A stretch of DNA of 44,886 bases. Origin: Bacillota bacterium (GTDB taxonomy: Bacteria; Bacillota; Clostridia; Oscillospirales; Acutalibacteraceae). Positions within the stretch are counted from its first letter, which is position 1. Each line of letters begins with the position of its first letter. The position numbers and the translations under genes are program-made. The notes under the pieces were generated by a model, which had not been told where the DNA came from, searched no databases, and worked only from the letters and a program-made list of their open reading frames with translations. Positions 1-5,184 of the stretch are shown here, piece after piece. The stretch is taken from contig JAETSA010000022.1 in the NCBI GenBank assembly GCA_021769885.1, forward strand, positions 1 through 44,886. Reading direction: 5' to 3'.

Positions 1-60
1 CAAGGCTTTTTCTATGTTTTGCGGGCAAAAAAAGACCTTGCAGAATTGCTTCTACAAGGT
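1..60. repeat. 60-bp direct repeat, left copy
   Basis: These 60 bases are identical to 14580-14639. The copy ends in a hairpin whose arms (33-45 and 50-62) form 13 pairs around a 4-base loop. The outermost two pairs are only present in this copy, because the bases after the repeat differ at the right copy. This makes the left copy the more complete version of the hairpin. The window begins exactly with the repeat, so its upstream extent is unknown. Confidence 0.9.
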
Positions 61-62
61 CT
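24..62 (-). terminator. Intrinsic terminator at left repeat copy
   Basis: On the minus strand a 13-bp stem (AGACCTTGTAGAA with TTCTGCAAGGTCT, one G-T pair) closes a GCAA loop and is followed by a run of seven T. It would end leftward transcription from the wHTH/HNH genes at the left end of the element. Confidence 0.7.
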
Positions 63-550
63 AAATTTGATATTTAATTTTGCCTTATGGCTGATAAATT
101 GTTTTACCCATTAACATAGTATAGACCTTGTATTTTCATTATAGCAGACACTTATTGAAATTTCAAGAACCATAGCGGAAATTCGCTATAATATAAGCAT
201 ATTTCACTCTCTAATCCGAAAAATATCTCCGAAAAATTTGAATTTTTAACCACCGAACAAACCCTCAAAGTTTGAGTGCTTACAAGTGCAATTTCATCGA
301 AAAATCCTTTAACCCCCTGTAAACCCTCAATTTTAGGCATTTACCGAAAATCACCGAAAACACATATAATAGTAGCACTGTTTCATTGCTATTTTAATGA
401 TATAAAACCATCAAACACATTCAATGATACAGTGTACACCTATTAAGTATCATATATCCATCATAGTAAATATAGTCAAACTTAATAGGTGTTATGAATC
501 AAAATGAATTTATGGGATATGTTATATTATGTTATATTTATGTCATATTT
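61..550. other. Left-end non-coding region of the element
   Basis: No convincing gene was found in this 490-bp stretch. It contains an AGACCTTG/ACCTTGTA motif at 123-132 that mirrors the TACAAGGT ending the right copy of the direct repeat, and several CCGAAAAA-type motifs (around 217-235 and 345-360) that resemble, in the same orientation, the CCCAAAAA array at the right end. A 13-bp inverted repeat (ACACCTATTAAGT at 436-448, its complement at 480-492) has a 31-base loop and no T-run. These could be transposase-binding or regulatory sites. The placement is what a Tn7-type left end would have, but the function is inferred. Confidence 0.4.
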
Positions 551-919
551 CTATAGGGTATTTCCATATATCAATATAGGCTTTTTCCCTATATCAATAT
601 GTGGCTTTTCCGTTATGCCTATTTCATCGAACAAATAATCGTTTCCACCTACGTTTTTCAAATATCCTTTATTTATTAAATCCTTGACTGCTGCGTGATA
701 TGCATCTGGTTTTAAGCCCCATTTTGCACAGTCGGCACAACTCAATTCAAAAGTATGGTATGGTTGATTTTTCGCAAAATATATCCATAATTTGAATGCA
801 CTTGTCTTTAGTTCTAACATAGCTTTTTGCAATGCTTTTATATTTATTTTGGCATATAAATCTTTATCGCTACAGTTCTCTTTTTTGATTGTTACAATCT
901 TTTGATTTGGATAACTCAT
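551..919 (-). CDS. Winged-helix-like small protein
   Basis: A 122-residue protein with no signal peptide or membrane segment. Residues ~35-85 (…SAFKLWIYFAKN… to …DLINKGYL) have the pattern of a winged helix: a helix, a CADCAKWGLKPDAY stretch that could be the recognition region, and an 'L[IV]xKGYL' wing start. This resembles replication-initiator or regulator winged-helix domains of plasmids and phages. It begins directly after the stop of the HNH gene (TAA then ATG), so the two are cotranscribed and probably coupled. A DNA-binding role is likely. The target is unknown, and it could be a regulator of the HNH gene or a replication or segregation protein of the element. Confidence 0.6.
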   Translation of the reverse strand: MSYPNQKIVTIKKENCSDKDLYAKINIKALQKAMLELKTSAFKLWIYFAKNQPYHTFELSCADCAKWGLKPDAYHAAVKDLINKGYLKNVGGNDYLFDEIGITEKPHIDIGKKPILIYGNTL

Positions 920-1804
920 TTATATAACTTCCTCTACAGATGACTTATTTCTTTCTTCTGCACTTTCTCCAAAAATACAGTTCAGGGGAATATCTTTTCC
1001 TTTGTCGTATGCCTGTTTTCCTTTTTTATCAATGAACATAAAGAATTCAAAATTCTTGTTTGGTTCATAATCAGGATGCGGTATTTTGAATAGTTCTCTT
1101 TCATTATCTTTTCTAATTTGTCTTACCATCTGCCAATACTCCTTCTTTCTGTTATCGTTCCATAGTTTGTGTAACATTTGATGTTCCGTATATTCCTTAT
1201 CATCTTCATAATACTTTATATTCGGATTAGTCCACAATAAACATTCTGGGGTGTTTTTTATCTTTCCTTTTCTTCCAATATAACTGTGATGCACTTCAAA
1301 ATCTGTCTTTTCAAGAAATTCCGCTATACTGTTGTACTTTTCCATTTCTCTAATATGGCAAAACGCTGCTGCAATTAGTCTGTGCAAATATTCGTCATAT
1401 TCTTCTCCGTCTTTCTTTAATAACAGTTGAATATATCCATCAGATTTTCGTGGATTATTTATAAGTTCATCCCCTGTTGTAATATTAAACAGCCTTCCTT
1501 TATTTGTCCCAAAATACCTAAAGTCATAACCAGTTAATGGTATAAACATTTCACCTTTAAGCGGACGAATGTTATCCCATACAATATCCTTATTGATTGT
1601 TGGATGTGATGATATATACTTTTTTAGGTCTGCAATGCAAACCAATGGTTTATCATCATCGGATTTTTTACTTCTAATACTTTTCCTTTGATACAATCTA
1701 TATATGTAATGGTAATCTTTATTCGTGATTTTTACCGCATCAGGTATGGTAACATAATCATTTCCTTTTGTTTTTTCTTCATTGTTAAATTTATTGTAGT
1801 TCAT
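920..1804 (-). CDS. HNH endonuclease (NUMOD4/homing-type)
   Basis: A 294-residue protein. The N-terminal ~75 residues look like a helix-turn-helix (…VTIPDAVKITNKDYHYIYRL…). Residues ~85-125 resemble a NUMOD4 motif (Y..RYFGTNKGRLFN). These are followed by YIQLLLKK and HRLIAAAFC, and an HNH core with EVHHSYIGRKGKIKNTPECL near residues 180-200. This is the layout of phage and intron-type HNH homing endonucleases, which nick or cut DNA. There is no RuvC domain, so it is not IscB/Cas9-like. The start at 1804 is preferred over one 20 codons upstream because GGAG lies 8 bases before it. It follows a structured leader RNA with a terminator (1856-2051), suggesting controlled read-through, and is immediately followed by the wHTH gene. 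It may promote spread of the element or damage rivals. Both are inference. Confidence 0.75.
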   Translation of the reverse strand: MNYNKFNNEEKTKGNDYVTIPDAVKITNKDYHYIYRLYQRKSIRSKKSDDDKPLVCIADLKKYISSHPTINKDIVWDNIRPLKGEMFIPLTGYDFRYFGTNKGRLFNITTGDELINNPRKSDGYIQLLLKKDGEEYDEYLHRLIAAAFCHIREMEKYNSIAEFLEKTDFEVHHSYIGRKGKIKNTPECLLWTNPNIKYYEDDKEYTEHQMLHKLWNDNRKKEYWQMVRQIRKDNERELFKIPHPDYEPNKNFEFFMFIDKKGKQAYDKGKDIPLNCIFGESAEERNKSSVEEVI

Positions 1805-1855
1805 AAATAACTCCGTTTCTCCCAGTTGTCCTGTCCGGGGCAGGTTAATTATAAT

Positions 1856-1916
1856 ATAAAACAAAAACGGCTATACACCTTTAGAGAGTATCAAACTCAA
1901 TCAGTGTATAGCCGTT
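1856..1916 (-). terminator. Intrinsic terminator upstream of HNH gene
   Basis: Thirteen perfect pairs between 1904-1916 and 1866-1878, read on the minus strand, with an inner hairpin in the 25-base loop, are followed by TTTTTGTTTTA. It ends the structured RNA and would prevent most transcription from reaching the HNH gene unless antitermination occurs. Confidence 0.75.
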
Positions 1917-2051
1917 AATTTAAGGCAATTTATAGGCATTTAACATCACTCGTGCCAGTTCAAGTATAGATGTTAAAAGTATTATCGGAAAAATATAGCT
2001 GGGCTATGGTCACGCAGTTTCCTAATCTGCGTATCGACCAATATTTAATTT
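1856..2051 (-). ncRNA. Structured leader/small RNA with own promoter and terminator
   Basis: A consensus promoter predicts transcription from ~2051 and an intrinsic terminator ends it at ~1856, giving a ~195-nt RNA. Helices visible on the minus strand are: TGGTC/GACCA stacked on ACGCAG/CTGCGT near the 5' end, a small ATAGC/GCTAT hairpin, a 9-bp TTTAACATC/GATGTTAAA stem, and a terminator stem of 13 bp (AACGGCTATACAC at its 5' arm) enclosing a GAGT/ACTC hairpin. The 5' ATAGCC (in CCATAGCCCAG) can also pair with GGCTAT of the terminator's 5' arm, so a two-state attenuator is possible. The HNH start codon is only ~52 nt beyond the terminator. I recognise no known family. It may be a cis-regulatory leader of the HNH operon or a free small RNA. 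Confidence 0.55.
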
Positions 2052-2057
2052 TGCTAT

Positions 2058-2086
2058 ATTATACCGCACTGATTATTGTTTGTCAA
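2058..2086 (-). promoter_or_regulatory. Consensus sigma-A promoter of the structured RNA
   Basis: TTGACA at 2086-2081 and TATAAT at 2063-2058 on the minus strand are separated by exactly 17 bases. Both hexamers match the vegetative consensus perfectly, which predicts strong transcription starting near 2051. Confidence 0.85.
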
Positions 2087-2145
2087 GTAAAATATTGTAC
2101 AAATTGCTGTAAAATTCAAGGTTATTAGTTATACAATTTGTGCAA
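2086..2145 (-). terminator. Terminator after riboswitch-controlled mini-ORF
   Basis: Inverted repeat TTGCACAAATTG (2145-2134) and CAATTTGTACAA (2106-2095) on the minus strand, 12 bp with one mismatch-type pair, is followed by TATTTTACTT. It closes the transcription unit that begins with the upstream SAM-I riboswitch, isolating it from the next promoter. Confidence 0.55.
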
Positions 2146-2190
2146 CTATAGTAAATGATTTACTACAGCTTCCAGTATTCGTAAACACAA

Positions 2191-2226
2191 TCACGGCGGT
2201 TTATAGATTCTTTTTGCTGTTCTCAT
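2191..2226 (-). CDS. 11-residue mini-ORF behind a SAM-I riboswitch
   Basis: ATG at 2226 preceded by AAAGGA nine bases upstream opens an 11-codon frame reading MRTAKRIYKPP then TGA. It is the only recognisable frame between the riboswitch (ending 2247) and the terminator at 2145-2095. Just after KP, a +1 frame reads RDCVYEYWKL then TAG, so a one-base deletion would yield a ~20-residue basic/aromatic peptide. It may be an intact micropeptide, a leader peptide, or the frameshifted remnant of a small gene. The strong ribosome-binding site favours translation. Function unknown. Confidence 0.35.
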   Translation of the reverse strand: MRTAKRIYKPP

Positions 2227-2246
2227 AGGCTTAATTCCTTTCATTT

Positions 2247-2394
2247 ACCCATAAAGAGAACGCAAAAATGCACCCATAGTTTTCTATAGGTGCAAACACT
2301 ATGTTTTACCCATAGAATCAGCCATTAGCACCTTACTTTTCAGCAGGTTGCCGGACGGTCAAAGGGGCTGTCCCTCTCGTCACTCTTTATAGGT
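2247..2394 (-). promoter_or_regulatory. SAM-I-class riboswitch with terminator (copy 1)
   Basis: The minus strand shows the S-box core: AAAGAG, GAGGGACAGCCCC, TGAC, GGCAACC, AAGGTGCTAA. P2 pairs GACG (2381-2378) with CGTC (2357-2354). The P2 loop CAGC (2370-2367) pairs with GCTG (2322-2319) as the pseudoknot. P1 pairs ACCTATA (2394-2388) with TATGGGT (2314-2308). CTATGGGT (2315-2308) can instead pair with ACCTATAG (2291-2284) as antiterminator, and the terminator pairs 2293-2284 with 2279-2270 followed by TTTTT. Ligand contacts known from SAM-I (CAACC and GGTG) are kept. SAM would stabilise P1 and cause termination. No P4 hairpin lies inside P1, unlike classical SAM-I. No strong own promoter was seen, so it may be read from the upstream XRE operon. 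Confidence 0.8.
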
Positions 2395-2428
2395 ATTATT
2401 TAATTATTATTTTCTTATATAGATATTG

Positions 2429-2602
2429 CTACTTTGCTATATCTCTTAAATATTTTTGTCTTGCCTTCTGATTTGGTAAGCTCTGAATTATTTTAAGGTG
2501 TTCCTCCATATTTTCAATAGGTGGATTTTTGGGTTGTATAGCCTTTACTATGGCATACCCAGCCAATACAAGCAACATCAATATAAAAAGCAGTAAACTC
2601 AT
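2429..2602 (-). CDS. Small membrane protein, 57 aa
   Basis: One N-terminal membrane segment (residues ~2-22, SLLLFILMLLVLAGYAIV) followed by a charged cytoplasmic tail containing LPNQKARQKYLRDIAK. The start at 2602 is chosen because AAGGGA lies nine bases upstream; a longer frame to 2647 lacks a ribosome-binding site. It follows another 57-residue membrane peptide by 10 bases in the operon begun by the XRE regulator. The two are similar in plan (membrane segment plus basic tail ending in a K/R-rich helix) and may be diverged duplicates. No function recognised. Confidence 0.6.
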   Translation of the reverse strand: MSLLLFILMLLVLAGYAIVKAIQPKNPPIENMEEHLKIIQSLPNQKARQKYLRDIAK

Positions 2603-2612
2603 ATAATCCCTT

Positions 2613-2786
2613 CTATCTGTATTTACGCAGAATTTTTCTGCATTCACTTTTTGATTTTCCTATCATTTCATTTGTCATATTTTCAAGCTGACTGTTGCTT
2701 TTAGGTTTCGCCTCTGTTTTACAGAAGTTTACAAATCTATATGAACCATAACCAGCAAGCACCCCTAGAACAATTAAAAGAGGCAT
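2613..2786 (-). CDS. Small membrane protein, 57 aa
   Basis: A 57-codon gene beginning MPLLIVLGVLAGYGSYRF, with AGGAG ten bases before the ATG at 2786. One membrane segment covers residues ~2-20, followed by a polar tail ending in ECRKILRKYR. It sits 19 bases after the XRE repressor gene and 10 bases before the next small membrane gene, so all three are one transcription unit. The tail resembles that of its neighbour (KYLRD versus RKILRKY). A toxin-like or membrane-sensor role would be guesswork. Confidence 0.55.
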   Translation of the reverse strand: MPLLIVLGVLAGYGSYRFVNFCKTEAKPKSNSQLENMTNEMIGKSKSECRKILRKYR

Positions 2787-2805
2787 ATTCTCACGCTCCT
2801 ATATA

Positions 2806-3021
2806 TTAAATAGTATCGCCGGTGTCATTCATTGTTAAAGTAGCTTTGTATGTACAGTCTAAAGCTACGGCTATTGCTATCAATTCTTTTTCTGTAAAGT
2901 TATCACGATTCATTTTGTTTGAAAGATTTTGCCTTGATTGCCCTAATCTTTCGGCAAGTTCTGAAAGTGTTATATTTCGGCGTTTCAGCATTATTTTTAT
3001 CTTTTCGCCCATAGTTAGCAT
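2806..3021 (-). CDS. XRE-family helix-turn-helix repressor, 71 aa
   Basis: A compact Cro/CI-type DNA-binding domain: GEKIKIMLKRRNITLSEL then AERLGQSRQNLSNKMNRDNF forms the HTH at residues ~18-40, with ELIAIAVALDC as helix 5. The ribosome-binding site AAAGGAGG lies 8-9 bases before ATG. It is transcribed divergently from the J-domain/recombinase genes. Both divergent promoters carry an ACT-N4-AGT inverted repeat between -35 and -10, so autoregulation and repression of the recombinase operon are likely. It probably acts as the switch controlling excision or resolution genes of the element. Confidence 0.8.
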   Translation of the reverse strand: MLTMGEKIKIMLKRRNITLSELAERLGQSRQNLSNKMNRDNFTEKELIAIAVALDCTYKATLTMNDTGDTI

Positions 3022-3050
3022 TTTATCACCCCTCCTTTTAGCATATCTAT

Positions 3051-3079
3051 ATTGTAAACTATAAAGTTTTGTTTGTCAA
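3051..3079 (-). promoter_or_regulatory. Promoter of the XRE operon with operator-like repeat
   Basis: Minus-strand TTGACA (3079-3074), 17-base spacer, TACAAT (3056-3051). The spacer holds AACTATAAAGTT (3057-3068), an ACT-N4-AGT inverted repeat of the same kind as in the divergent promoter. Confidence 0.75.
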
Positions 3080-3120
3080 TTATTACTTGAAAAAATAAAT
3101 CATAAAATTGCAAATATCTG

Positions 3121-3149
3121 TTGACAAACGACACTAATTAGTGTACAAT
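3121..3149 (+). promoter_or_regulatory. Promoter of J-domain/recombinase genes with palindromic operator
   Basis: TTGACA (3121-3126), 17-base spacer, TACAAT (3144-3149). A perfect 14-bp palindrome ACACTAATTAGTGT (3131-3144) fills the spacer and overlaps the -10. It is a likely binding site of the adjacent XRE repressor. Confidence 0.8.
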
Positions 3150-3179
3150 GGAATTGTAATAAATAAGGAGGTAACCACT

Positions 3180-3671
3180 ATGAAATGGTTTTCAAACCCA
3201 CAAACACTTGAACAACTTAAAAAGCAGTACAAAAAGTTAGCAATGCAGCATCATCCCGATATTGGCGGCTCGGTCACTAATATGCAGGAAATCAACGGCG
3301 AGTATGACAATCTATTTGAATTGCTAAAGAACACACACCAGACCGCCGATGGTAAAACCTATAAAGCAAAAACCGAAACAACAGAAACCGCGGCAGAATT
3401 CAAAGACATTATAAATCGCTTGATTAACCTTCAAGGAATAACCATTGAGGTTTGCGGCTCTTGGCTCTGGATAACCGGAGATACATACCAGCATAGGGAA
3501 ATACTAAAAGAATTAAAATTCAGATTTAGCAAATCAAAAACAGCTTGGTACTATCACAATGAAGGTTATCGTAAGAACCATAGCAAAATATACACGCTTG
3601 ATGAAATCCGTGATTTGTACGGCAGCGAAACAGTAATGAATAAACCGTCATTACAGTTACAAGTTATCTAA
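3180..3671 (+). CDS. J-domain (DnaJ-like) protein of mobile element
   Basis: A 163-residue protein. Residues ~9-50 form a J domain with the diagnostic HPD motif (QHHPDIGG), which in the family stimulates the ATPase of DnaK. The rest (ITIEVCGSWLWITGD … HREILKELKFRFSKSKTAWYYH) is a domain seen with short J-proteins on phages and conjugative elements of Bacillota. There is no G/F region or zinc-finger domain, so it is not a general chaperone. Start at 3180 has AAGGAGG eight bases upstream; the promoter -10 lies inside the longer frame, which rules that out. A hairpin terminator follows, then the recombinase gene. It probably recruits host DnaK to an element process; which one is unknown. Confidence 0.8.
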   Translation: MKWFSNPQTLEQLKKQYKKLAMQHHPDIGGSVTNMQEINGEYDNLFELLKNTHQTADGKTYKAKTETTETAAEFKDIINRLINLQGITIEVCGSWLWITGDTYQHREILKELKFRFSKSKTAWYYHNEGYRKNHSKIYTLDEIRDLYGSETVMNKPSLQLQVI

Positions 3672-3676
3672 TCTTG

Positions 3677-3707
3677 AGGCGGCTGCAATATGCCGCCTTA
3701 ACTTTTA
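3677..3707 (+). terminator. Hairpin terminator after J-domain gene
   Basis: AGGCGGC (3677-3683) pairs with GCCGCCT (3692-3698) around an 8-base loop, followed by TAACTTTT. It should reduce transcription into the recombinase gene. Confidence 0.6.
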
Positions 3708-3715
3708 GTAAAACA

Positions 3716-3795
3716 GTATCAAAAGAAACGTTTTTGAAAAAGTATCAAAAGTTATCACAAATCATACCAAAATCAAAAACTACACCGTATCAAAA
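3716..3795 (+). repeat. Three GTATCAAAA repeats before the recombinase
   Basis: GTATCAAAA occurs at 3716-3724, 3742-3750 and 3787-3795 in direct orientation, within the 160 bases upstream of the serine recombinase start. Such arrays next to resolvase genes often form the res or operator region. The spacing (26 and 45) is not a recognised arrangement, so this is a candidate only. Confidence 0.4.
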
Positions 3796-3832
3796 CAGAC
3801 GGTCGATAGATTTAATACAGGAGGATAATAAG

Positions 3833-4519
3833 ATGGCAGAATACGGATATTGCAGAATCAGCACCCAAAAGCAAAGTATTGAAAGGCAAATCAGAAATAT
3901 ACGCAGTCACTACCCTAAAGCGGTAATTTACCAAGAGATATACACCGGCACGAAAACGGACGGACGAAAGAAATGGGAACAATTATGCCGGACTGTTAAA
4001 AAAGGTGACACAATAATTTTTGATTCAGTATCACGAATGAGCAGAAATGCAACTGAAGGATTTGCAACCTATCAAAAACTATTTGATGCCGGTATTGAAC
4101 TTGTATTTTTGAAAGAGCAGCATATCAATACCGCTGTATACAAAAAAGCCCTCAATAATCATATAACGATGACCGGAACAAAAACCGATATAATACTAAA
4201 AGCTATCAATGAATATTTGATGGAGCTTGCAAAGGAACAAATCATTATTGCATTTCAACAAGCTGAAAAGGAAGTTACCGACTTGCACCAGAGAACAAAA
4301 GAAGGAATTGAAACAGCACGCCTCAATGGTAAACAAATCGGACAGCGCCCAGGGGCTAAACTTACAACAAAGAAAAGTATTGCAGCCAAAGCCGATATTA
4401 TGAAATATTCAAAAGACTTTAACGGCACTTTGAACGACCTTGAATGTATGCGAATGATAGGCATTGCCCGTAATACTTATTACAAGGATAAGAAGGAATT
4501 GCTGGAGGGTAATTACTAA
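3833..4519 (+). CDS. Small serine recombinase (resolvase/invertase family)
   Basis: A 228-residue protein with the resolvase catalytic domain at the N terminus: YGYCRIS places the nucleophile at Ser10 after Arg8, and FDSVSRMSRN matches the second conserved arginine block. A long helix (…LAKEQIIIAFQQAEKEV…) and a C-terminal HTH (…LNDLECMRMIGIARNTYYKDKK) complete the usual small serine recombinase plan. GGAGG lies nine bases before the ATG at 3833. In Tn7-relatives of the Tn5053/Tn402 group a serine resolvase (TniR) resolves cointegrates. Here it could do the same, or act on the 60-bp repeats. The upstream GTATCAAAA repeats are candidate sites. Confidence 0.88.
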   Translation: MAEYGYCRISTQKQSIERQIRNIRSHYPKAVIYQEIYTGTKTDGRKKWEQLCRTVKKGDTIIFDSVSRMSRNATEGFATYQKLFDAGIELVFLKEQHINTAVYKKALNNHITMTGTKTDIILKAINEYLMELAKEQIIIAFQQAEKEVTDLHQRTKEGIETARLNGKQIGQRPGAKLTTKKSIAAKADIMKYSKDFNGTLNDLECMRMIGIARNTYYKDKKELLEGNY

Positions 4520-4528
4520 ATATGGGGA

Positions 4529-4560
4529 GCGGTTTACATTTGTAAGCCGTTCTATTTTTG
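4529..4560 (+). terminator. Terminator after serine recombinase
   Basis: CGGTTTACA and TGTAAGCCG form a 9-bp stem with a two-base loop (4530-4549), followed by TTCTATTTTTG. Confidence 0.65.
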
Positions 4561-4597
4561 TCTATCCGCTTATATGTGTTACTTTTCACTCTGACCA

Positions 4598-4879
4598 TTA
4601 TATAACGTCCCGATAGTCAATTTTAACAAGTGGGTCATTGCCGATTTTATTTGCTGCTTGAAAAGCAATCCGACCTACAGTGCCGACATAATTTATGGTA
4701 TTGTCTCGATTCACAGCCATAATATTTGCCGGTGTTCTTGCTGTTGGCTTGATGCCATCGCAAAATGTAAATCCCTCATTTTCTGCATCCTGCAAAAATT
4801 GTTTTCCAATGGAAGTCGTTGCAAGATACACATAAATTCTGCCTTTATTGGTAGATAGCAAATCTCGGATTTTTGGCAT
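4598..4879 (-). CDS. 93-aa protein of unknown function under a SAM-I riboswitch
   Basis: A soluble 93-residue protein beginning MPKIRDLLSTNKGRIYVYL and containing FCDGIKPTARTP and YVGTVGRIAFQAANKIGND. It has no signal peptide, membrane segment or recognised motif. The start at 4879 has GGGAGG seven bases before ATG; longer frames run into the riboswitch. It is the only gene downstream of the SAM-I-class riboswitch at 5062-4903, and the next gene to the left is convergent, so its expression should rise when S-adenosylmethionine is low. Such riboswitches normally control methionine, cysteine or SAM genes. An uncharacterised small protein on a transposon is unusual. A role in SAM sensing or methylation-dependent control of the element is only a hypothesis. 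Confidence 0.65.
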   Translation of the reverse strand: MPKIRDLLSTNKGRIYVYLATTSIGKQFLQDAENEGFTFCDGIKPTARTPANIMAVNRDNTINYVGTVGRIAFQAANKIGNDPLVKIDYRDVI

Positions 4880-4902
4880 TAAAAAACCTCCCTTCTGGTT
4901 AC

Positions 4903-5062
4903 TACCATAAAGAGAGGGCATAAACAAAAACACACCCATCGTTACCGGTGGATGTGACTGTAATATCAATATTTCACACCATCGGTCAAGCATTACCACC
5001 TTGCCTATCGGTAGGTTGGTGTGCGGTCATTGGGCTTGCTCCCTCACGCACTCTTTATGGTA
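4903..5062 (-). promoter_or_regulatory. SAM-I-class riboswitch with terminator (copy 2)
   Basis: The same architecture as 2394-2247 but with compensating changes. P2 is GTGCG (5051-5047) with CGCAC (5025-5021). The pseudoknot is CAAGC (5038-5034) with GCTTG (4991-4987). P3 swaps GGC/GCC for ACC/GGT. ACCAT and ATGGT close P1. The terminator pairs 4956-4946 with 4941-4931 around a GTAA loop (10 of 11 pairs) and ends in TTTTT (4930-4926). CCGATGGTGTGA can pair with TCACATCCACCGG as antiterminator. AAGAG, CAACC and GGTG, which contact SAM in known structures, are present. It lies 23 bases from the start of the 93-aa gene and begins at the predicted transcription start. Confidence 0.82.
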
Positions 5063-5067
5063 TTTTT

Positions 5068-5096
5068 ATGATAACACTATATTTTAGTTTTGTCAA
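5068..5096 (-). promoter_or_regulatory. Promoter of SAM-I riboswitch copy 2
   Basis: Minus-strand TTGACA (5096-5091), 17-base spacer, TATCAT (5073-5068). The expected start near 5061 coincides with the 5' end of the riboswitch aptamer. Confidence 0.8.
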
Positions 5097-5184
5097 GATA
5101 CATTTTATCTCAATACCTATCTTGTTATAAAGCAGTATTCATTTGAGCGTTTGCTAAACAACAATAAATAATATTGAAAGAAAA

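Noticed and set aside
152-340. 62-codon minus-strand frame at the left end
   Set aside because: No ribosome-binding site, no motif, lies in the motif-rich element end.
920-2051. IscB/HEARO-like RNA-guided nuclease (HNH gene plus adjacent structured RNA)
   Set aside because: The HNH protein has NUMOD4-type motifs and no RuvC residues, and I could not recognise an omega-RNA core. The RNA is better treated as an unknown leader.
2247-5062. The two ~150-bp RNAs as copies of a small insertion sequence because of their CCATAAAGAG…CTCTTTATGG ends
   Set aside because: The interiors differ widely but with compensating base pairs and riboswitch core residues, so they are structural RNA homologues rather than recent transposed copies.
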